Part shown: positions 12,097 to 16,917 of the stretch, piece by piece
Numbering within the stretch: the first letter of the stretch is position 1
How the letters are laid out: every line of letters begins with the position of its first letter
Source: Synechococcales cyanobacterium PMM_0003
GTDB taxonomy: Bacteria; Cyanobacteriota; Cyanobacteriia; Pseudanabaenales; Pseudanabaenaceae
DNA length: 16,917 nucleotides
Direction: 5' to 3'
Assembly (NCBI GenBank): GCA_949128015.1
Contig: CASBRC010000434.1
Location: 1 to 16,917, forward strand
The notes under the pieces: generated by a model
What the model saw: the letters and a program-made list of their open reading frames with translations, nothing else
Told to the model about the DNA's origin: nothing
The model's database searches: none
Translations under genes and position numbers: made by a program

Positions 12097-13548
12097 TTAT
12101 AGAAATGAATAGAGTAATTGAAAAATTAGGCGAAAGGCTGCCATGATCGCGATCGCACTAAAACCTGCAATCCCACAATATTGAGCAATATCGATCCAGT
12201 TTGGCAAACTCTGAAATAGTGTTTTTATAAAGATTTGACCGCCCCAGACTGCGCCGAAGCTCAACAGGTTAACGAATACAAATAGATCTTTATTATCAAG
12301 AACAGAACTGACTCTAAGAAGGATTATGCCTAATAACGCGATCGCAAAAGCGATTAAATTAGCAGGAGTGCCGATCGCAGCTATACCCACAGTTGTACTT
12401 ACTTGCCATAACAGCATCGCCTCGACACCCAACAAAAAAGCGGCAATAAACTGGGTGGGAATCGGGGCAGCTAGTAGCCAAGGTGTTTTTTGCGATTTTG
12501 GAGATTTAGACGGAGGTTTGGGGACTGAAGGAGCATTAATCGCATTGGGCGAAGCGATCGGTACAGGGACTTGAATACTCGTTTGGTGTTTTGGTTTTAC
12601 TGGTGCTGGTGCTGTGACCGCTATTTTAGAGCTAAGGGCTTGGATTACACTTGCAGCCGAATTGTAGCGATCGCTGGGTGCAGTCTCTAACATTTTTTGT
12701 AAAACTTTATTAAAACTAGGACTTAGCTTTACAAAGCGATCCCATTGCCATTTGTTGTAATTCACATCAAATAACTCGTCAGGATCTTTCCCCGTCAATA
12801 AAAAGAGACAAGTGACTGCAAAGGCATAGAGATCGGTGGCAGGAAAAACCGTATCGCCACGCATTTGCTCAGGTGCGCCATAGCCGGGAGTAAAAATCCC
12901 TGTAGATTTTTGACCTTGGACGGCTCCAGCCACTTGCTTAACTGCGCCAAAGTCCAATAAAAAGTATGTCTGATCGAGCTTGCGTACCATGATATTTGCA
13001 GGTTTGATATCACGATGGATCGATCCTTTTTCGTGGATAAACTGCAATACGGGTAATAGGCTTTGCATAATTTCTAAAACATCGGTTTCTGCGATCGCAC
13101 CATGCTGCTCGACAATTTGCTCAAGGGTAAAGCCATCGACAAATTCTTGTACCAAATAAAAAAATTCATCCTGTCCCGACTGCACCTCAAAATAGGCAAG
13201 GAGATCAGGAATTTGGGGATGTGTCCCCAAATCTTCTAAAACCGTAGCCTCACGCTCAAACATTTGTTTGGCGATCACCATCTGCGAACTGGTCAGCCCC
13301 ACTGGTTGCAATAGCTTAACCACGCAACGTTTCATTGCAGGCGTATAGCGATCGCGAGCCAAAAATGTCGCACCAAAGCCACCTTGGGCGATCGGACGTT
13401 CGACAATATAGCGCCCACCGAGCAGCAAAGGCATTCCGCAAGCCGTACAGAATTTTTGGGCAATCGTTTTAATCGTATTGCCGCTATCAAGATCAGCAAA
13501 AGAATTTAAAGGTTTTGTACAATTCGGGCGCGTGCAGTAAATATCCAC
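12097..13548 (-). CDS. Serine/threonine protein kinase with N-terminal zinc ribbon and C-terminal membrane helices
   Basis: 483 residues, in order: a four-cysteine ribbon (Cys5, Cys10, Cys34, Cys37), a Hanks-type kinase domain at about 46-310, a Pro/Ser/Lys-rich linker at 312-356, then four hydrophobic segments (about 362-383, 386-415, 422-444, 453-480). The kinase is complete: glycine loop AQGGFGATF (55-62), Lys78 in VVKLL, HRDIKPANI with Asp180, Asp199-Phe-Gly, and GYGAPEQ. It should be active and membrane-tethered with the catalytic part in the cytoplasm. This is a known cyanobacterial kinase layout; the substrate is unknown. The start is GTG (13546-13548): an in-frame TAA lies two codons upstream and no ATG would preserve the Cys pair. 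It is divergent from the helicase gene, with a perfect palindrome between them. Confidence 0.92.
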   Translation of the reverse strand: MDIYCTRPNCTKPLNSFADLDSGNTIKTIAQKFCTACGMPLLLGGRYIVERPIAQGGFGATFLARDRYTPAMKRCVVKLLQPVGLTSSQMVIAKQMFEREATVLEDLGTHPQIPDLLAYFEVQSGQDEFFYLVQEFVDGFTLEQIVEQHGAIAETDVLEIMQSLLPVLQFIHEKGSIHRDIKPANIMVRKLDQTYFLLDFGAVKQVAGAVQGQKSTGIFTPGYGAPEQMRGDTVFPATDLYAFAVTCLFLLTGKDPDELFDVNYNKWQWDRFVKLSPSFNKVLQKMLETAPSDRYNSAASVIQALSSKIAVTAPAPVKPKHQTSIQVPVPIASPNAINAPSVPKPPSKSPKSQKTPWLLAAPIPTQFIAAFLLGVEAMLLWQVSTTVGIAAIGTPANLIAFAIALLGIILLRVSSVLDNKDLFVFVNLLSFGAVWGGQIFIKTLFQSLPNWIDIAQYCGIAGFSAIAIMAAFRLIFQLLYSFL

Positions 13549-13575
13549 TAGTTAATCATTGAGTTTAGAGATTAA

Positions 13576-13626
13576 GTGATCTTTTGAGATGGTTGGCGCT
13601 TAGCGCCAACCATCTCAAAAGATCAC
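13576..13626. repeat. 51-base perfect palindrome, 24-3-24, in the kinase/helicase divergent promoter region
   Basis: Arms 13576-13599 and 13603-13626 pair perfectly; loop TTA, tip GGCGC-TTA-GCGCC. It lies between two genes transcribed away from each other (starts at 13548 and 13686), where a terminator would have no obvious purpose. Confidence 0.93.
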
Positions 13627-13685
13627 AAGTAAACATTTTTGGCATACTGTATTAGAGTCTACCTAAGTTTCTCCCTCCTGCGCCC

Positions 13686-16061
13686 ATGAGTTCCAATTTT
13701 TTGCTTCATCTCAACCCTGCTCAACAAAAAGCCGCCAGTCATCTGCATGGTCCAATGCTGGTGGTCGCAGGGGCAGGTTCAGGGAAAACACGGACATTGA
13801 CCTATCGCATCGCTAACTTAATGCTCAATCATAATGTTGCACCTGAGCAAATCCTTGCTGTGACTTTCACCAATAAAGCTGGCAAAGAAATGAATGAGCG
13901 AATTCAGACTTTGTTAACGCAAGAAGTCGCCCAAAGGGAATTAGGTAAAACTTTAAGTGAAATTGCTGACTGGGAACAGGATAAGCTGCGTAAAAAAGTT
14001 TATAAGCAATATATCAATAGTTTTGCTCAAGATGGTCTATGGATGGGGACTTTCCATAGTATGTGCTGTCGGATTTTGCGCCTTGATATTGATAAGTATA
14101 AAGATCAAAATGGGAGAAGCTGGGCAAAGAATTTTTCCATATTTGATGACTCTGATGCACAGTCTTTAGTCAAAGATATCGTCATCAATCAACTCAATTT
14201 AGACGATAAAAAGTTTGAGCCAAAGTCGGTGCGCTTTGCGATCGGCAATGCCAAAAACAAAGGCTGGACTCCCGAAGAATATGAAAAACAAAGCGATGAT
14301 TCATCTTTTCGCAAACGTGCGATCGCCCAAGTTTATAATCTCTATCAAAATCAACTCGCCACAAATAACGCCCTCGACTTTGATGATTTAATCTTTTTGC
14401 CAGTACGTCTATTTCAACAAAATCCTGAAGTTCTTAATTATTGGCACAATCGCTTTAAGCATATTCTCGTTGATGAATATCAAGATACCAATCGTACTCA
14501 ATATGATTTGATTCGGCTCTTAGCCACTAATGACGCATCGCCAACTTGGGAAAATCGTTCTATTTTTGTAGTCGGTGACGCGGATCAATCAATTTATAGT
14601 TTCCGTTCGGCGGACTTCACGATCCTGATGGAGTTTCAACAAGCATTTGGCGATCGCTTGCCTGATGCCCATACTGGCACGATGATCAAGCTAGAAGAGA
14701 ACTATCGCTCTGTTGCCAATATTCTCGAAATCGCCAACCAACTGATTGACCATAACACGCAGCGGATTGATAAAGTCCTGAAGGCAACTAGACCTGATGG
14801 CGATTTGATTGAGCTATTCCGTGCTGATGATGAAGTGGATGAAGCACAGTTTGTCATTGAGCAGATTCGTCGCGTCAAAACCAAAACTCCTAGCGCCAAT
14901 CTCGGACATTTTGCGATCCTTTATCGCACTAATGCCCAGTCTCGTCCCTTTGAAGAAATGCTCGTGCGTTGGAATATTCCTTACAAAGTTGTTGGCGGCT
15001 TGCGCTTTTACGATCGCAAAGAAATTAAAGACGTTCTCTCATACTTACGCTTGCTTTCCAATCCATCCGATACCCTTGGCTTGATGCGAATCATTAACGT
15101 TCCTAAGCGCAGTATCGGCAAGGCAACTCTCGATAAACTCCAACAAGCTGCTCAAGAACTGAGTGTCCCGATCTGGGATATTATCAGCGATGAAACGACG
15201 GTAAAAACTCTAGCAGGGCGATCGGCGCGTGGAGTTCTCTCCTTTGTAGAACTGATGCAAAAATGGCAAGCGAAAGTGCCTGTCACCCCAGCCGCCGACA
15301 TCATTCAAGGTATTCTCGCAGAATCTGGCTATGTTGATGAGTTGAAGGCACAAAGCAATGATGAAGCTAATGATCGCATAGCCAACTTGCAAGAACTTTA
15401 TAATGCAGCGATCCAATTTGCAGAAGAAAACGAAGATGCTTCTCTTGATGCTTTCTTAGCCAATGCTGCTCTTGCTTCTAGCCTCGACGACAATAAAGAG
15501 AATGCTGAGAAAGTTACGCTGATGACCCTCCATGCTGCCAAGGGTTTAGAATTTCCTGTCGTCTTCCTTGTTGGTTTAGAGCAAGGACTATTCCCTAGCT
15601 TCCGTTCCATCAACGATCCGATGGCACTGGAAGAAGAACGCCGCCTCATGTATGTGGGAATCACTCGCGCCCAAGAGAAACTTTTCCTAAGTCATGCTCA
15701 AGCCCGTCGTCTTTACGGCAACCGTGAATATGCAATTCCTTCTCAATTTCTTGCCGAATTGCCAAAAGAATATTTGACTGGACATGGCATCGATAAATTT
15801 ATCAGCAAGGCAAGTCAACGCGCCGAAGCTACAAGTGTTAAGGGTTCGCTGAGGTCTGCTCCACCTGTCAAGGTAAATGCTATGAAACCTAAACCCCGTA
15901 TTGATTGGCAAGTAGGCGATCGCGTGGTGCATGATAAGTTTGGCGAAGGTCAAGTCTCAAATTTGCTAGGCACTGGCGACAAGATGTATCTAGCTGTAGC
16001 CTTCGCAGGTCAAGGCAAAAAAATTATCGATCCTAAAATCGCACCAATTCAGAAGGTTTAG
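13686..16061 (+). CDS. pcrA: ATP-dependent DNA helicase PcrA/UvrD
   Basis: 3'-5' superfamily 1A helicase of nucleotide excision repair, replication restart and recombinase removal. 791 residues, near full family length. Motifs in order: Q-motif LNPAQQKAA, Walker A AGAGSGKT ending at Lys34-Thr35, TFTNKAGKEM (Ia), Walker B VDEYQDTNRTQ, GDADQSIYSFRSAD (III), EENYRS (IV), MTLHAAKGLEFPVVFLVG (V) and EEERRLMYVGITRAQ (VI). The C-terminal ~55 residues, beginning WQVGDRVVHDKFGEGQV, form the Tudor-like module of PcrA that contacts RNA polymerase. Start ATG at 13686 gives the canonical N-terminus; there is no Shine-Dalgarno. The gene stands alone on the plus strand. Confidence 0.97.
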   Translation: MSSNFLLHLNPAQQKAASHLHGPMLVVAGAGSGKTRTLTYRIANLMLNHNVAPEQILAVTFTNKAGKEMNERIQTLLTQEVAQRELGKTLSEIADWEQDKLRKKVYKQYINSFAQDGLWMGTFHSMCCRILRLDIDKYKDQNGRSWAKNFSIFDDSDAQSLVKDIVINQLNLDDKKFEPKSVRFAIGNAKNKGWTPEEYEKQSDDSSFRKRAIAQVYNLYQNQLATNNALDFDDLIFLPVRLFQQNPEVLNYWHNRFKHILVDEYQDTNRTQYDLIRLLATNDASPTWENRSIFVVGDADQSIYSFRSADFTILMEFQQAFGDRLPDAHTGTMIKLEENYRSVANILEIANQLIDHNTQRIDKVLKATRPDGDLIELFRADDEVDEAQFVIEQIRRVKTKTPSANLGHFAILYRTNAQSRPFEEMLVRWNIPYKVVGGLRFYDRKEIKDVLSYLRLLSNPSDTLGLMRIINVPKRSIGKATLDKLQQAAQELSVPIWDIISDETTVKTLAGRSARGVLSFVELMQKWQAKVPVTPAADIIQGILAESGYVDELKAQSNDEANDRIANLQELYNAAIQFAEENEDASLDAFLANAALASSLDDNKENAEKVTLMTLHAAKGLEFPVVFLVGLEQGLFPSFRSINDPMALEEERRLMYVGITRAQEKLFLSHAQARRLYGNREYAIPSQFLAELPKEYLTGHGIDKFISKASQRAEATSVKGSLRSAPPVKVNAMKPKPRIDWQVGDRVVHDKFGEGQVSNLLGTGDKMYLAVAFAGQGKKIIDPKIAPIQKV

Positions 16062-16080
16062 GAATTGCTAGTTATGTATA

Positions 16081-16121
16081 GGAATATTTTTTAGGGCGCG
16101 AAGCGCCCTAAAAAATATTCC
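16081..16121. repeat. 41-base perfect palindrome between pcrA and the Uma2 gene
   Basis: Arms 16081-16099 and 16103-16121 pair perfectly over 19 bases; loop GAA, tip GGCGC-GAA-GCGCC. It starts 19 bases after the pcrA stop. Arms contain A/T runs but no T-run follows, so terminator function is only possible. Confidence 0.9.
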
Positions 16122-16145
16122 CAAAAACAGTTGTTTTTTGTGAAT

Positions 16146-16853
16146 ATGACTATGACCACTACATCCATAGCACCTAAACCAGAAATAGCCGCGAATTCTA
16201 ACGCTGTGCTAACAAATATTAGTTGGCAAACCTACGAAACGTTACTTGCGGAGATGGGCAATCATCGCGCAACCCGTCTAGCCTACTATCATGGAGACTT
16301 AGAGATCAAAATGCCCTTGGGATTGCATGAAACCATTAACCACATCCTAGAGAGAATGATAATTGCTTTAACCGAGGAATTAGATTTGGGTATTCGCGGA
16401 TTTGGTTCTACAACTTTAAATCGTGAAGATTTAGCCGCAGGGGTAGAGCCAGATTGTTGCTTTTATATTCAAAATTGCGATCGCATTAGTGGAAATGAAC
16501 TAAATCTTGTCAGCGATCCACCTCCAGATTTAGTCGTTGAGGTCGATATTACAAGTCCTAGCAGCCGTAGATTTCCGATTTACAGAGATTTAGGTGTTCC
16601 AGAAATATGGCAATATAATGCTTCGGGAATCCACATCTATAAACTGCAAGCGAATGAATATATAGAGAGCGAATTTAGCCCTACTTTCTTAATAATTTCT
16701 CGCGACATTCTAAATCATTTTTTAGAAAAATCAGTATCTACAAATGATAATAAATTGATTCGTAAGTTTAGAGAATGGATACGGGAGCAACTTCACCTTC
16801 TATATATAATACATAGTTGTAGTAACTTGACGTTGGCGATGCCGATCGCATAA
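16146..16853 (+). CDS. Uma2 family (DUF820) PD-(D/E)XK protein
   Basis: 235 residues from ATG 16146; the open frame begins at a TTG at 16131 and another ATG lies at 16152. The sequence follows Uma2, a restriction-endonuclease-like family greatly expanded in cyanobacteria: ISWQTYETLLAEM, RLAYYHGDLEIKMP, HETINHILERMI, GVEPDCCFYI with Asp103, and PPDLVVEVDITSPS with Glu132 and Asp134 (D...ExD, usual in this family in place of ExK), then RFPIYRDLGVPEIWQY. Function is unproven; nuclease activity is assumed from fold. The typical C-terminal FREWIREQ is followed by about 18 further residues (starting LHLLYIIHSCSNL) that do not look like the family and may result from loss of the original stop. Confidence 0.85.
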   Translation: MTMTTTSIAPKPEIAANSNAVLTNISWQTYETLLAEMGNHRATRLAYYHGDLEIKMPLGLHETINHILERMIIALTEELDLGIRGFGSTTLNREDLAAGVEPDCCFYIQNCDRISGNELNLVSDPPPDLVVEVDITSPSSRRFPIYRDLGVPEIWQYNASGIHIYKLQANEYIESEFSPTFLIISRDILNHFLEKSVSTNDNKLIRKFREWIREQLHLLYIIHSCSNLTLAMPIA

Positions 16854-16916
16854 ATCCTTGAGCGTACAGCTGTCTAGCACGCTGGAAGCCGCATTTTGAG
16901 ACAATTCCCAAACTTC
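16800..16916 (-). CDS. Possible 3' end of a minus-strand gene at the window edge (unrecognised)
   Basis: On the minus strand one frame is open from the window edge to a TAG at 16800-16802, giving 38 residues with ELSQNAASSVLDS and TLKDLCDRHRQRQ. A second minus-strand frame is also open through this region, so openness alone is weak support. It overlaps the atypical tail of the Uma2 gene by 54 bases. No family is recognised; the longer sequence to the right would decide it. Confidence 0.2.
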   Translation of the reverse strand, partial: EVWELSQNAASSVLDSCTLKDLCDRHRQRQVTTTMYYI

Positions 16917-16917
16917 G

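Noticed and set aside
1649..16121. CRISPR array
   Set aside because: The repeated hairpins are dispersed singly between genes, differ in sequence and are not regularly spaced direct repeats with spacers; no cas genes are present.
16854..16917. tRNA-like folding at the right edge
   Set aside because: AGCGT/ACGCT can pair, but there is no acceptor stem, T-loop TTCGA or 3' CCA in register.

Overview
This window looks like cyanobacterial chromosome. The octamer GCGATCGC (the HIP1 element typical of cyanobacteria) recurs throughout, inside genes as well as between them. The gene set also fits: a CbiG/CobJ fusion, two small UPF0016 half-transporters, a zinc-ribbon Ser/Thr kinase, Uma2 and other orphan PD-(D/E)XK proteins. 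A filamentous cyanobacterium such as Pseudanabaena is a guess from overall style; no rRNA or other marker is present.

Layout. Positions 1-1607 (minus) hold the N-terminal 535 residues of a P-type cation ATPase, cut by the window edge. Divergent from it are thiS (1752-1967) and, after a 400-base stretch of repeats and one possible small ORF, a PD-(D/E)XK-like protein (2375-2980) followed at 34 bases by cobD (3015-4097), the threonine-phosphate decarboxylase of cobalamin synthesis. Convergent to cobD are a small antitoxin gene (4291-4509) with a truncated toxin remnant, and a cbiG-cobJ fusion (4798-6213), also cobalamin synthesis. Next on the minus strand come two half-size UPF0016 (GDT1/Mnx-type) membrane proteins (6306-6581, 6654-7019), an HsdR-N-like PD-(D/E)XK protein (7267-7902), a tight group remA - gmk - dacB-like carboxypeptidase (10374 down to 8075), trpB (10598-11830) and a membrane-anchored Ser/Thr protein kinase (12097-13548). 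On the plus strand a PcrA/UvrD helicase (13686-16061) is followed by a Uma2-type protein (16146-16853).

Most genes are ordinary housekeeping genes. The striking part is the DNA between them. Nearly every intergenic gap carries one or more perfect or near-perfect palindromes. Six of these are exactly 51 bases long (24-base arm, 3-base loop, 24-base arm) even though the arm sequences are mostly unrelated. Most share a tip of the form GC-NNN-GC. Three others share an AAAAGCTGT(A/G)GCGC arm with a paired, compensatory base change. Two composite elements share a 17-base leader, and one palindrome has absorbed the last 19 bases of the cobJ end as an exact inverted copy. Some could act as bidirectional terminators, but the uniform size, constant tip and divergent arms suggest a process that makes palindromes from local sequence, or a mobile hairpin family. 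I regard this as the best candidate for something undescribed here.
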